Part shown: positions 1 through 8,107 of the stretch, piece after piece | Numbering within the stretch: the first letter of the stretch is position 1 | Layout of the letters: each line of letters starts with the position of its first letter | Source of the DNA: Arthrobacter sp. SDTb3-6 | GTDB taxonomy: Bacteria; Actinomycetota; Actinomycetes; Actinomycetales; Micrococcaceae | Assembly (NCBI RefSeq): GCF_013376095.1 | Contig: NZ_JAAMFN010000013.1 | Location: 1-64,000 of the forward strand | Direction: 5' to 3' | Length of the DNA stretch: 64,000 bases | Made by a program: the position numbers and the translations under genes | The notes under the pieces: generated by a model | Told to the model about the DNA's origin: nothing | Databases searched by the model: none | The model's input: only the letters and a program-made list of their open reading frames with translations

Positions 1-59
1 ATGCCGGCGCCGGGCGCCTCCAGCACATGGCTGTTCTCGAATGCCTCGGTTTCTTCCAT
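1..59 (-). CDS. 5' end of an unidentified gene, cut by the window edge
   Basis: An ATG at 59 on the minus strand is preceded by a strong GGGAGGG ribosome-binding site and opens a frame of 19 codons (MEETEAFENSHVLEAPGAG) that runs off the left edge. It begins 38 bases after the pobA stop in the same direction, so it is probably co-transcribed with pobA. Too little is visible to assign a family; a protocatechuate-pathway enzyme or an aromatic-acid transporter would fit the position, but nothing in the residues shows it. Confidence 0.5.
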   Translation of the reverse strand, partial: MEETEAFENSHVLEAPGAG

Positions 60-97
60 GGCATGCCCTCCCTTTTCTGTCTTCGGTGTAACGGTGC

Positions 98-1294
98 TCA
101 ACTGTGGGGCCAGCCGGTGTAGGCCTCGGCAAGGTACTGCTGTCCGTAGCGTGAGGACGCCACCCCGGCCAGTTCGCCCAGGATGCGTTTGCGCTCGAAG
201 CTGGTTTGGTCCTCCCGGGAGTGCAGCATGGTGGTCATCCAGAAGGAGAAGTTCTGTGCCTTCCAGACCCGCTCCAGGGCCGTGTCGCTGTAGCCGTCCA
301 GCAGTTCCGGCGAGCCGGTGGCATAGAACTGCCCGAGGGCCTCAAAGAGCACCCTGACGTCGGCCAGTGCCAGGTTCAGGCCCTTGGCCCCTGTGGGCGG
401 GACGGTGTGCCCGGCGTCGCCGGCGAGGAACATGTTGCCGTGGCGCAGGGGTTCGCAGACGTAGGAGCGGAAGGGCAGGACCATTTTTTCAAAGATCGGG
501 CCGCGCTTGAGCGTAAAGCCGTCCGGTCCGTCAACGCGCCTTTGCAGCTCCGCCCAAATCGCCTCGTCGCTCCACGCAGCGGCGTCCTCGCCCGGGTCGC
601 ACTGGAAGTACATGCGCTGAACGTGGTCGTTGCGCTGGCTGATCAGGGCAAAGCCGTGCTCGGAATTGGCATAGATCAGTTCCGGTGCACTCGGCGGCGC
701 TTCAACCAGGATGCCAAACCAGGCGAAGGGGTAGGCGATGAAGTGGTCACTGCGCTTTTCCGCCGGGATGGCGCGCTTGCACATCCCCTGGGAACCGTCG
801 GCACCCACGATGAAGTCTGCCTGCACCTCGAAACGCTGTCCGGCCGGGTCGGTGAAGCGCATCTTCGGAACGTCCGTCTCGAGGTCCAGGACTTCGGTGT
901 CCGTAACGGAAAACCGCACGTCACCGCCGTCGCGCTTGCGGGCGGCAGCCAAGTCAACGAACACCTCGTTCTGCGCGTACAGCCACACGGACTCCCCCAC
1001 CAGGTCCTGGAAGTCCAGGCGGTGGCTGGTCCCGTTGAAACGCAGGTCAATGCCGTCATGCCGGTGGCCCTCGGTCAGGACGCGGCCATCGACGCCGGAC
1101 TCGGTGAGCATCTTCACGGACCCGGCTTCCAGGATGCCGGCGCGGTGGGTGTGCCGAATGGTTTCGTGGTCGCGCTTTTCGATGACGATGCTCGCAATGC
1201 CGGCCCGTGAAAGCAGGTGGGACAGCATGAGCCCGGCCGGGCCGCCGCCGACAATGCCAACCTGCGTCTTGATGACCTGTGTGGCTGCTGGCAT
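98..1294 (-). CDS. pobA: 4-hydroxybenzoate 3-monooxygenase
   Basis: This is a cytoplasmic FAD enzyme that uses NAD(P)H and O2 to hydroxylate 4-hydroxybenzoate to protocatechuate. The 398-residue product is close to the usual 390-395. It has the N-terminal dinucleotide-binding loop GGGPAG (residues 16-21), the mid-protein DG motif (GADGSQG) and the second FAD motif GDAGHTVPPTGAKG near residue 290, in the order typical of group A flavoprotein hydroxylases. The ATG at 1294 is chosen because AAAGGAG sits just upstream and the Rossmann fold starts directly after it; upstream in-frame codons lack this. The IclR gene lies immediately upstream on the same strand. Position next to a cre-type cluster makes PobA the natural consumer of the 4-hydroxybenzoate that cluster would make. 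Family assignment is firm; the exact coenzyme preference cannot be read. Confidence 0.93.
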   Translation of the reverse strand: MPAATQVIKTQVGIVGGGPAGLMLSHLLSRAGIASIVIEKRDHETIRHTHRAGILEAGSVKMLTESGVDGRVLTEGHRHDGIDLRFNGTSHRLDFQDLVGESVWLYAQNEVFVDLAAARKRDGGDVRFSVTDTEVLDLETDVPKMRFTDPAGQRFEVQADFIVGADGSQGMCKRAIPAEKRSDHFIAYPFAWFGILVEAPPSAPELIYANSEHGFALISQRNDHVQRMYFQCDPGEDAAAWSDEAIWAELQRRVDGPDGFTLKRGPIFEKMVLPFRSYVCEPLRHGNMFLAGDAGHTVPPTGAKGLNLALADVRVLFEALGQFYATGSPELLDGYSDTALERVWKAQNFSFWMTTMLHSREDQTSFERKRILGELAGVASSRYGQQYLAEAYTGWPHS

Positions 1295-1365
1295 GGGATC
1301 TCCTTTGGGAAATGTGTTGCGGGTCTCCCACCACTGTGGCACCGGCAACACCCAAAGCCCTCAAG

Positions 1366-1380
1366 CATTCTCATTGAATG
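1366..1380. promoter_or_regulatory. Candidate IclR operator upstream of pobA
   Basis: A perfect 5-bp-arm inverted repeat, CATTC-TCATT-GAATG, lies in the 111-base gap between the IclR gene and pobA, 72-86 bases before the pobA start. Just upstream on the minus strand is a TATCAT that could be a -10 box. Size and location fit an IclR-family (PobR/PcaU-like) binding site; binding itself is inferred. Confidence 0.4.
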
Positions 1381-1405
1381 ATAAAAGTGCCCGCATCGCC
1401 ACTCC

Positions 1406-2161
1406 CTAGCCCCGCCGCTCCCCCACGGCCCGGGCTATGCCCCTGGCCCCGGTCATGAGGGCTGGCAGGAAGGAGTGGACGGAGACTGCCTGCCGGGCCA
1501 CCACCACGCCCAGCGCGGCAATGGCCGTGCGCCCGGGCCCGAGCACCGGCACGGCAATTCCCGTGGTGTCCTCATCCACCAGCCCCTCGAGGGCGGCGTA
1601 GCCCTGGGCCCGGATGCGGGCCAGGACCCGCCTGAAGTCGCCGGCCCCCGCGTCGCCGGGCACGGTGGCCGCCGGGTGGCGGAGCAGGTAGGCCTCCTGC
1701 ACGTGCGCGGGGGAAAAGGCGAGCAGCACAAGGCCGGAGGATGTGCGGTGCACCGGCAGGCGGCCTGCGACCCGGGCCTGGTTCACCACCGAATCGCGTC
1801 CGGACAGCCGCTCGATGAACAGCACCTCGTCATCCTGGAGGACCCCCAGCTGCGTATGCTGGCCAACCACCGCCTGGATGTCCTCCATGAACGGCATGGC
1901 GGCCTCGCGCAGGGTCAGTGCCGACGAACTCCTACTGGCCAGCTCCCACAGCCCGTACCCCAGGCGCACTGCGCCCGAGGAATCCCTGCGCAGGAAATCA
2001 TGGGCGGCCAGCTGGTCCACCAGACGGTAGGCGGTGGCCAGCGGCACGTCGGCACGGACCGCCAGGACGCCAACGCTCATGGAGGGGACGTCGGCGTCGA
2101 AAGCGCCCAATATCCGCACCAGCCGGTCCAGCGACGAGTCCCCCGACTTGGAATTTGCCAT
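1406..2161 (-). CDS. IclR-family regulator, probably of pobA
   Basis: The product is a 251-residue transcriptional regulator with an N-terminal winged helix-turn-helix (about residues 8-75, including SVGVLAVRADVPLATAYRLVDQL-like helices) and a C-terminal IclR effector-binding domain ending in GIAVPVLGPGRTAIAALGVVV. The length equals the family norm. The ATG at 2161 (MANSKSG) starts exactly at the DNA-binding domain; the frame stays open for 86 more codons upstream, but that part is Cys/Arg-rich, has no homology I recognise and is not used. The gene precedes pobA on the same strand with a 111-base gap that carries an inverted repeat, so control of pobA by 4-hydroxybenzoate or protocatechuate is the simplest reading. 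The effector is inferred. Confidence 0.88.
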   Translation of the reverse strand: MANSKSGDSSLDRLVRILGAFDADVPSMSVGVLAVRADVPLATAYRLVDQLAAHDFLRRDSSGAVRLGYGLWELASRSSSALTLREAAMPFMEDIQAVVGQHTQLGVLQDDEVLFIERLSGRDSVVNQARVAGRLPVHRTSSGLVLLAFSPAHVQEAYLLRHPAATVPGDAGAGDFRRVLARIRAQGYAALEGLVDEDTTGIAVPVLGPGRTAIAALGVVVARQAVSVHSFLPALMTGARGIARAVGERRG

Positions 2162-2479
2162 GGGGCAATGTTCCCATGTGCGGGCATACCGTGATTCGCG
2201 TGCAGTGGAAGGCCCGCATTGTCGCGGCAGCCACGGGCGGACCATGCTGGTTGCATGCCCACGATGCAGCCCTTGGCCAGCCAGTGTGGCCGCCCCGTAA
2301 CTGCGCACCTGCCGCCCGCTTCGCCAAGTGCCGCCACGATGACACCCGCACCGGCCCACCCCTGGACAGGGACAGCTCCCCTGCTTTGGGTTCGCGGCAA
2401 TGACGCCCACCCACTCCATGCCTCAGGCCTGGCCATGGCGCTGCCGGGGACATGCCGCTGCTGGGGATGTATCCGGAAG

Positions 2480-2788
2480 GCCGACGCCGGCTACACCCCC
2501 GCAACGGATGGACGCATCATTGGGATCATCGACGGCCACGATTCCCGCCCCACGGCCCTGACCATTGAGGACCGGATTGTCCAGGAGGCCGACAAGACCC
2601 GGCGGCTGGCCCCGGATGGCCTTGACACCGTCATGGACTGGTTTGGCCTTGACCGGGCACAGGCCCTGCAGCTGTGCTCGGAGCGCGCGCCCACCCACCG
2701 GTTTACCGAAGGGGCCCGGACCATTGAAGGGGCCCTGATCGCCTTGGAGTCGATCACGGTTTCGCCCCAGATGCGGCCCTGCCTTTAG
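2480..2788 (+). pseudogene. C-terminal relic of an HD phosphohydrolase (creD paralogue)
   Basis: The plus-strand frame contains GYTPATDGRIIGIIDGHDSR, then an EDRIVQEADKTRRL segment and a DWFGLD segment. These align with the C-terminal third of the intact HD protein at 10500-11258 (VCEIIDGHDTR, EDALVRDADRLWRF, SWFGMD). The relic keeps about 100 C-terminal residues, including the second metal-binding region, but has lost the N-terminal half with the HD pair. No start or ribosome-binding site fits. It sits between the two IclR genes, at the edge of the cre-type cluster, and looks like the remains of a duplicated or rearranged copy. The remaining 2162-2480 stretch shows no gene that I can support. 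Confidence 0.65.
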
Positions 2789-2795
2789 CCTGGCC

Positions 2796-2831
2796 GGTCC
2801 CCGACACTAGACTCGATCCAGATCGGGGACC
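2796..2831. terminator. Hairpin before the cre IclR gene
   Basis: GGTCCCCGA at 2796 pairs with TCGGGGACC at 2823-2831 across an 18-base loop, between the HD relic and the IclR start at 2862. It could be the relic's terminator or a leader hairpin; no T-run follows. Confidence 0.35.
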
Positions 2832-2861
2832 CCCAGTCCCCCCAGCTGGCAGGAGGCAGCC

Positions 2862-3656
2862 ATGGCCGGAGGCGGGCGCGACGCCGGGCGTTCGGTGACG
2901 TCGAAAGTCCTGGCCATCTTGGAGGTTTTCGAAAAATCCCGGGGGCCGTTGAGCCTGACCGAGATTTGCGGGCAGTCCGGTTTGCCGATGAGCACCGTCC
3001 ACAGGCTGATGGGCGAGCTGACCGATTGGGGGCTGCTGTCCCGTGGAGCCAACGGACGCTACCAGCTTGGCATCCGGTTGTGGGAACTGGCCCAAAACAC
3101 CGGCAGGCAGCTTCGGGAAGCCGCCAGGCCCCATGTCCAGGACCTTTTCTCGCTGACCGGCGAAACCGCACAGCTCGCCGTTCGGGAGGGCCACGAAGTC
3201 CTCTACATCGAGCGCATCTACGGCACCAAACGCGTTCCCCGCGCCTCCCGCGTGGGCGGACGCCTGCCCATGCATGCCACCGCCGTGGGGAAAGTCCTGC
3301 TTGCCTTCGGCGAGGACTGGGTACGCACCGCCTACCTCAACCGCGAGCTGGAACGGCCCACGGCCTTCACCCACGCGAACGCCGGGCTGCTGGCCGCCGA
3401 ACTCGACAGGGCGCGCGAGCAGGGCTATGCCACCACCGTGGACGAGATGCGCCTTGGCGCGTGTTCCATCGCCGTTCCCGTCCTTCACACCGGCAGGGTC
3501 GGCGCAGGACTCGGCCTGGTGCTGCCGTCGGCACAAGCTCCCGGCATGACGCGGCACCTGGCCGCTTTGAGGGGGGTTTCGGCCAAAATTGAGCGCGCGA
3601 CCGCACACATCCCGCTGGAAACGCTGCTGGGCGTCCATCTGAGCGGGCACGACTGA
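2862..3656 (+). CDS. IclR-family regulator of the cre-type cluster
   Basis: The 264-residue protein has an N-terminal winged helix-turn-helix (about residues 10-75, with SLTEICGQSGLPMSTVHRLMG) followed by an IclR effector domain (GRLPMHATAVGKVLLAF and, near the end, SIAVPVLHTGRVGAGLGLVL). The ATG is preceded by CAGGAGGCAG. It reads towards the P450-led operon that starts 143 bases downstream, and a 17-bp inverted repeat with the spacing of the other candidate IclR sites in this window lies in that gap. In C. glutamicum the cre cluster also has its own regulator (CreR), but I cannot tell whether this protein is its orthologue. Activation by the phenolic substrate or by a pathway intermediate is inferred. 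Confidence 0.87.
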   Translation: MAGGGRDAGRSVTSKVLAILEVFEKSRGPLSLTEICGQSGLPMSTVHRLMGELTDWGLLSRGANGRYQLGIRLWELAQNTGRQLREAARPHVQDLFSLTGETAQLAVREGHEVLYIERIYGTKRVPRASRVGGRLPMHATAVGKVLLAFGEDWVRTAYLNRELERPTAFTHANAGLLAAELDRAREQGYATTVDEMRLGACSIAVPVLHTGRVGAGLGLVLPSAQAPGMTRHLAALRGVSAKIERATAHIPLETLLGVHLSGHD

Positions 3657-3683
3657 CGGCGGCAGCGCCGGTACCATGATTGA

Positions 3684-3700
3684 CTTCCGCTCAGTGGAAG
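3684..3700. promoter_or_regulatory. Candidate IclR operator before the cre-type operon
   Basis: CTTCC-GCTCAGT-GGAAG is a perfect 5-bp-arm inverted repeat with a 7-base centre. It lies 99-115 bases before the P450 start and only 28 bases after the IclR stop codon. The arm sequence and spacing resemble the TTTCC-N7-GGAAA sites at 54622, 56504 and 59364. A TTGACT that could act as a -35 box overlaps its left arm (3681-3686). Confidence 0.45.
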
Positions 3701-3798
3701 AAAGGTATTTACACCGGGCTGTGATGGGGGCAACACTGGGGGAAGAAATCCGGTGGCGGCGCAAGCCGCACGGCCGGTGGTCAATCAAAGGAGTCCAG

Positions 3799-5076
3799 AT
3801 GTCCTCCCCCGCGGAAAACGCCCCCGGTTGCCCGTTCGGCCACGGCGCAGAGGCACCGGCCGGGCACCACGGCTACGAACCGTTCCAGATGAAGGACCCG
3901 TTCCCGGCCTACGCCGAAATGCGCGCCGAACAACCGCTCATGTTTGATGAGCGCATCAACTACTACGTCGCCACCCGCTATGACGACATCAAGGCCGTCT
4001 TCGACGACTGGGAGACTTTCTCCAGCGAAAACGCCCAGGCCCCTGTGCGGGAGCGCGGCGAGGCAGCCAAAAAGATCATGCTCGATGGTGGCTTCACGGC
4101 ATATTCCGGCCTTTCGGCCCGGGTCCCCCCGGAGCACACCCGGATGCGTGCCATCGTCCAGAAGGCCTTCACCCCGCGCCGTTACAAGGCCCTGGAACCG
4201 GCCATCCGCGAAAACGTGGTCACACGCCTGGAAACCATGCTCGCCCGGCCCGGCCGCGACGGGGACATGGTCCGGGACCTGGCCTACGACATTCCCACCA
4301 TCACCATCCTGACCCTGATCGGCGCCGACACCTCAAAGATCGACACCTACAAGCGCTGGTCGGATTCCCGCGCAGCCATGACCTGGGGAAACCTCAGCGA
4401 CGAGGAGCAGGTCCCACACGCCCACAACCTCGTGGAGTACTGGCAGGAATGCCTCCACCTGGTCGGTGCCGCCAAGGAATCCGGCGGCGACAACCTCACG
4501 GCGGACCTGGTCCAGGCGCAGGCCGAGGGAGCCGCGATCTCCGACCATGAGATCGCATCCGTGCTGTACAGCCTCCTGTTCGCCGGCCACGAGACCACCA
4601 CCACGCTGATCTCCAACTGCGTCCGCGTCCTCCTCGCGCACCCCGCACAGTGGGGCCAGGTCGTGGCCGACCCCAAGAAGATCCCGGCCGCCATAGACGA
4701 GATCCTGCGGTATTCCGGCTCCATTGTGGGCTGGCGGCGCAAGGCGCTCAGGGACACCACCGTCGGCGGCGTCGACATCCCCCAAGGCGCCGGCCTGCTC
4801 CTGCTGATGGGCTCGGCGAACAGGGACGAAGCACGGTTCGAGGACGGCGAGGCCTTCGACATCTCACGCCCCAACGCCCGCGAACACCTCTCCTTCGGCT
4901 TCGGCATCCACTACTGCCTGGGCAACATGCTCGCCAAGCTGCAGGCCAAGATCGCCCTGGAGGAGATCGTCCGCCTGGCCCCGACCCTGCAACTGGTGGC
5001 CCCGGAGTCCATCACCTTCCGCGAAAACCTTTCCTTCCGCGTTCCCGAAACCGTCCCCGTCACCTGGGAGTCCTAG
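3799..5076 (+). CDS. creJ: Cytochrome P450, CreJ-like (aryl-phosphate methyl oxidase)
   Basis: A soluble bacterial class I P450 of 425 residues. It shows the I-helix oxygen-activation motif AGHETTTTL, the K-helix pair and the haem-binding loop FGFGIHYCLGNMLAK with its cysteine ligand. The ATG at 3799 is preceded by AAAGGAG at 3787-3793; earlier in-frame starts lack a site. The 2Fe-2S ferredoxin and FAD reductase it needs lie downstream in the same operon, and the next two genes encode a PEP-synthase-like phosphotransferase pair. This combination is known from the C. glutamicum creHI/creJEF system, where the P450 oxidises the methyl group of 4-cresyl phosphate. The function is assigned from that context. 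The P450 family is certain, the phosphorylated substrate is inferred. Confidence 0.8.
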   Translation: MSSPAENAPGCPFGHGAEAPAGHHGYEPFQMKDPFPAYAEMRAEQPLMFDERINYYVATRYDDIKAVFDDWETFSSENAQAPVRERGEAAKKIMLDGGFTAYSGLSARVPPEHTRMRAIVQKAFTPRRYKALEPAIRENVVTRLETMLARPGRDGDMVRDLAYDIPTITILTLIGADTSKIDTYKRWSDSRAAMTWGNLSDEEQVPHAHNLVEYWQECLHLVGAAKESGGDNLTADLVQAQAEGAAISDHEIASVLYSLLFAGHETTTTLISNCVRVLLAHPAQWGQVVADPKKIPAAIDEILRYSGSIVGWRRKALRDTTVGGVDIPQGAGLLLLMGSANRDEARFEDGEAFDISRPNAREHLSFGFGIHYCLGNMLAKLQAKIALEEIVRLAPTLQLVAPESITFRENLSFRVPETVPVTWES

Positions 5077-5079
5077 GCC

Positions 5080-6150
5080 ATGAAAAGCAACAGCTACATC
5101 CAATTCTTCGACGGCGGCATTGAACCGACGCTGGACAACCTCGGCGGCAAGGGTGCATCCCTTGTCACCATGACGGAGGCCGGCATGCCGGTCCCGCCCG
5201 GATTTGTCGTCACCACGGCCGAGTTTGACGCTTTCATGACGGCTGCGGGGATCGCCGACAAGATCGCCGCAAGGTTGAAGGGGCTCGACCCGGAGGACGT
5301 CGCCGAGGTGGACCGCCTCTCCGAGGCAATTCGCACGGACATCTGCTCCCGCCCCATCCCCGAGGAGCTTCGCGAGCTGACCCGGAGTGCCTACGAGTCG
5401 CTGATGTCCCGCTTCGAGGCCCCCGTTCCGGTCGCCGTGCGGTCCTCTGCGACGGCCGAGGACCTGCCCGATGCCTCCTTTGCCGGCCAGCAGGACACCT
5501 ACCTGTGGCTGGAGGGATTCGACTCCGTGGGCGAACACATCCGCCGCTGCTGGGCGTCGCTGTACACCTCCCGCGCCATCATCTACCGGCTGAAGAACAA
5601 CATCCCCGACGCAGGCCTGTCCATGGCCGTCGTGGTGCAGAAGATGGTCAACAGCAAGGTGGCCGGCGTCGCCATGACCCTTGACCCGGCCACGGGCGAC
5701 CGCTCCAAGATCACGATTGATTCCTCCTACGGGGTGGGCGAAATGGTGGTCTCCGGGCAGGTCACCCCGGACAACATCCAGCTGGACAAGGTCACCTTGG
5801 CGCTCATCCACGAATCCCTCGGCACCAAGCATGCCGAACTGGTCCCCGACGCCGCCTCACACTGCCTCGTCGAACGCGAGGTGGACGAGTCCCGCCGGTC
5901 CGTCCGCAGCCTCACCGACACCGAGCTGGCAGCCGTGGCCCGGATGGCCAAGCGGGCCGAAAAGCACTACAAGTGCCCGCAGGACATTGAATGGGCCCTG
6001 GACGCCGACCTGCCCGACGGCGAAAACCTGCTGTTGCTCCAATCCCGCCCGGAGACCGTCCACTCCTCCAAGCCGGCCACCGCCCCTACGCCGATCGTGA
6101 CGGGTGGCTATGCCGCCACCTTCGGCTTCACCCCCAAGCTCCCTGCCTGA
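5080..6150 (+). CDS. ATP-binding subunit of a CreHI-type phenol phosphotransferase
   Basis: The 356-residue protein corresponds to only the N-terminal ATP-grasp domain of PEP synthase/pyruvate phosphate dikinase. It has GGKGASL near residue 24, PVPPGFVVTT, the AVRSSATAEDLPDASFAGQQ nucleotide-binding segment around residue 120-140 and QSRPET near the C terminus. It stops where the phosphohistidine domain of PEP synthase would start; that domain is on the next gene. Such split pairs are known as phenylphosphate synthase (Thauera) and as 4-methylphenyl phosphate synthase CreHI (C. glutamicum): this subunit would pass phosphate from ATP to the histidine of its partner. It starts 3 bases after the P450 stop, so the two are translationally linked. 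I do not assign CreH versus CreI because I am not certain which name belongs to which subunit. Confidence 0.82.
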   Translation: MKSNSYIQFFDGGIEPTLDNLGGKGASLVTMTEAGMPVPPGFVVTTAEFDAFMTAAGIADKIAARLKGLDPEDVAEVDRLSEAIRTDICSRPIPEELRELTRSAYESLMSRFEAPVPVAVRSSATAEDLPDASFAGQQDTYLWLEGFDSVGEHIRRCWASLYTSRAIIYRLKNNIPDAGLSMAVVVQKMVNSKVAGVAMTLDPATGDRSKITIDSSYGVGEMVVSGQVTPDNIQLDKVTLALIHESLGTKHAELVPDAASHCLVEREVDESRRSVRSLTDTELAAVARMAKRAEKHYKCPQDIEWALDADLPDGENLLLLQSRPETVHSSKPATAPTPIVTGGYAATFGFTPKLPA

Positions 6151-6195
6151 CGCGGCCCGTCCGCCCCGTTTACCGGCACTTCACCACATCAACCC

Positions 6196-6211
6196 GGCTC
6201 AGTGCTGAGCC
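6196..6211. repeat. 16-bp palindrome between the phosphotransferase subunits
   Basis: GGCTCAGTGCTGAGCC is a perfect inverted repeat (7-bp arms, 2-base centre) in the 79-base gap between the two phosphotransferase genes, the largest gap inside the operon up to 12763. It could be an mRNA-processing or stability hairpin that sets the ratio of the two subunits, or an internal operator. Confidence 0.4.
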
Positions 6212-6229
6212 ACCACGAAAGGGCATGAC

Positions 6230-8107
6230 ATGTCCATGAAATCCTTCCCGAAACCCTCGGAGCTGGCCGTCCCCGCCGGCGCCGAAGGCTGGGAAAAGCT
6301 GTACCCGTACTACCTGACCTTCCAGGAAAGCCTCAAGGATGAAGAGGACGCCAAGTTCTGGTTCTGCGATTCGCAGCACTGGCCCACCGTCTTCAAGCCC
6401 TTCGAGACCATTGGCGGGGAGTTCGCGGTCAAGTGCCTGGGCCAGTACAACGCCCGCCACCTGATGATCCCCAACGCCAACGGGATCGAGTTCCGCATCC
6501 ATCTGGGCTACCTGTACATGTCCCCCATCCCGGTGCCGGAGGAGCAGATCGCCGCGCGCGTGCCGCTGTTCGAGGAGCGGGTCGGCCACTATTTTGCCAA
6601 CTGGAACGAAAAGCTGGCCCAGTGGCACACAAAGGTCCGCGGCACCATCACCGAAATGGAATCCCTGGGCTTCGCCAAGCTGCCGGACCTGGTCCCCATG
6701 GCGGACATCCTCTCCGGCAAGGCCAAGGACGGCTCGGAGGTGCTGCTGGAAAACTACGACCGGCTGATCCAGCTGGCCTACCAAAACTGGCAGTACCACT
6801 TCGAATTCCTGAACCTGGGCTACATTGCCTACCTGGACTTCTTCAACTTTGCCAAGGCGGTCTTCCCCAACATCCCCGACCAGTCCATCGCCACCATGGT
6901 CCAGGGCGTGGACATGGAGCTGTTCCGCCCCGACGACGAATTGAAGGAGCTGGCCGCCCTCGCCGTCGAACTCGGCCTGCAGCCATCCTTCACCAACACG
7001 GACGACGCCGCCGCCACCCTGGCCGGGCTCGCTGCGGTTCCCGGCGGCGAACGCTGGCTGGCCCGTTACGAGGAAGCCAAGGACCCCTGGTTCAACTTCA
7101 CCGTCGGCAATGGCTTCTACGGGCACGACAAGTACTGGTACGAGTACCAGGAGATTCCGCTGGGCTACATTGCCGACTACATCCGCCGCCTCGACGACGG
7201 CCAGGAGATCATGCGGCCCAAGGAGGCGCTGATCGCCGAAAAGGAGCGGATCATCGAGGAGTACCGCGAACTGCTCGACGCCGACAACCAGGCAGTGTTT
7301 GACGCCAAGCGCGGCCTTGCCGCCACGGCCTACCCCTATGTGGAGAACCACAACTTCTACATTGAGCACTGGACCATGGGCGTGTTCTGGCGCAAGATCC
7401 GCGAACTCTCCCGCATGCTGCATGCCGAGGGTTTCTGGAACGGGCCCGACGACCTGCTCTACCTGAGCCGCAACGAGGTCCGCGATGCCCTCTTCGACCT
7501 CGTGACCGGCTGGGGCGTCGGCGCCAAGGCACCCATCGGCCCCATCTACTGGCCCGAGGAAATCGAACGCCGCCGCATCATTGTCGACGCACTGAAGACC
7601 GCCCGGCCACAGCCGGCGCTGAACACACCGCCGGAATCCATCACCGAACCGTTCACCCGCATGCTCTGGGGCATCACCACCGAACAGGTGGAGCAGTGGC
7701 TCGGCGCCGGCGAGGCCGTTGAGGGCGGCGGGCTGCGCGGCATGGCCGCCTCCCCCGGCATCGTCGAGGGCCGGGCCCGCGTCATCCACGGCTCCGACCA
7801 GCTCGCCGAGGTGCAGCAGGGCGAAATCCTGGTCGCGACCGTGACCGCACCCAGCTGGGGCCCCATCTTTGGCAAGATCAAGGCCACCGTGACGGACATT
7901 GGCGGGATGATGAGCCACGCAGCGATCGTCTGCCGCGAATACGGGCTCCCCGCCGTCACCGGCACCGGATCGGCCTCCACCACCATCACAACGGGACAGT
8001 GGCTGCGCGTCAACGGCACCAAGGGCACCGTCGAAATCCTCGACCACCCCCCGGTCTCGGGACCCGGCGCCCACAGCCACACACACGGGGAGCAGATCGA
8101 TGCCTGA
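6230..8107 (+). CDS. Phosphohistidine subunit of a CreHI-type phenol phosphotransferase
   Basis: The 625-residue protein ends in a PEP-utiliser mobile domain (about residues 505-605) with the swivelling phosphohistidine motif GGMMSHAAIVCREYG, His563 being the predicted phosphate carrier. The first 490 residues are rich in aromatic residues (for instance YPYYLTF, NWQYHFEF, YWYEYQ) and presumably form the phenol-binding catalytic part, matching the approximately 70-kDa subunit of phenylphosphate synthase. No PEP-binding TIM barrel of true PEP synthase is present, so this is not PpsA. With the preceding ATP-grasp subunit it would phosphorylate the hydroxyl of a phenol such as 4-cresol. The stop overlaps the start of the SDR gene by 8 bases. 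The extended C terminus is His-rich (HSHTHGEQ). Confidence 0.82.
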   Translation: MSMKSFPKPSELAVPAGAEGWEKLYPYYLTFQESLKDEEDAKFWFCDSQHWPTVFKPFETIGGEFAVKCLGQYNARHLMIPNANGIEFRIHLGYLYMSPIPVPEEQIAARVPLFEERVGHYFANWNEKLAQWHTKVRGTITEMESLGFAKLPDLVPMADILSGKAKDGSEVLLENYDRLIQLAYQNWQYHFEFLNLGYIAYLDFFNFAKAVFPNIPDQSIATMVQGVDMELFRPDDELKELAALAVELGLQPSFTNTDDAAATLAGLAAVPGGERWLARYEEAKDPWFNFTVGNGFYGHDKYWYEYQEIPLGYIADYIRRLDDGQEIMRPKEALIAEKERIIEEYRELLDADNQAVFDAKRGLAATAYPYVENHNFYIEHWTMGVFWRKIRELSRMLHAEGFWNGPDDLLYLSRNEVRDALFDLVTGWGVGAKAPIGPIYWPEEIERRRIIVDALKTARPQPALNTPPESITEPFTRMLWGITTEQVEQWLGAGEAVEGGGLRGMAASPGIVEGRARVIHGSDQLAEVQQGEILVATVTAPSWGPIFGKIKATVTDIGGMMSHAAIVCREYGLPAVTGTGSASTTITTGQWLRVNGTKGTVEILDHPPVSGPGAHSHTHGEQIDA

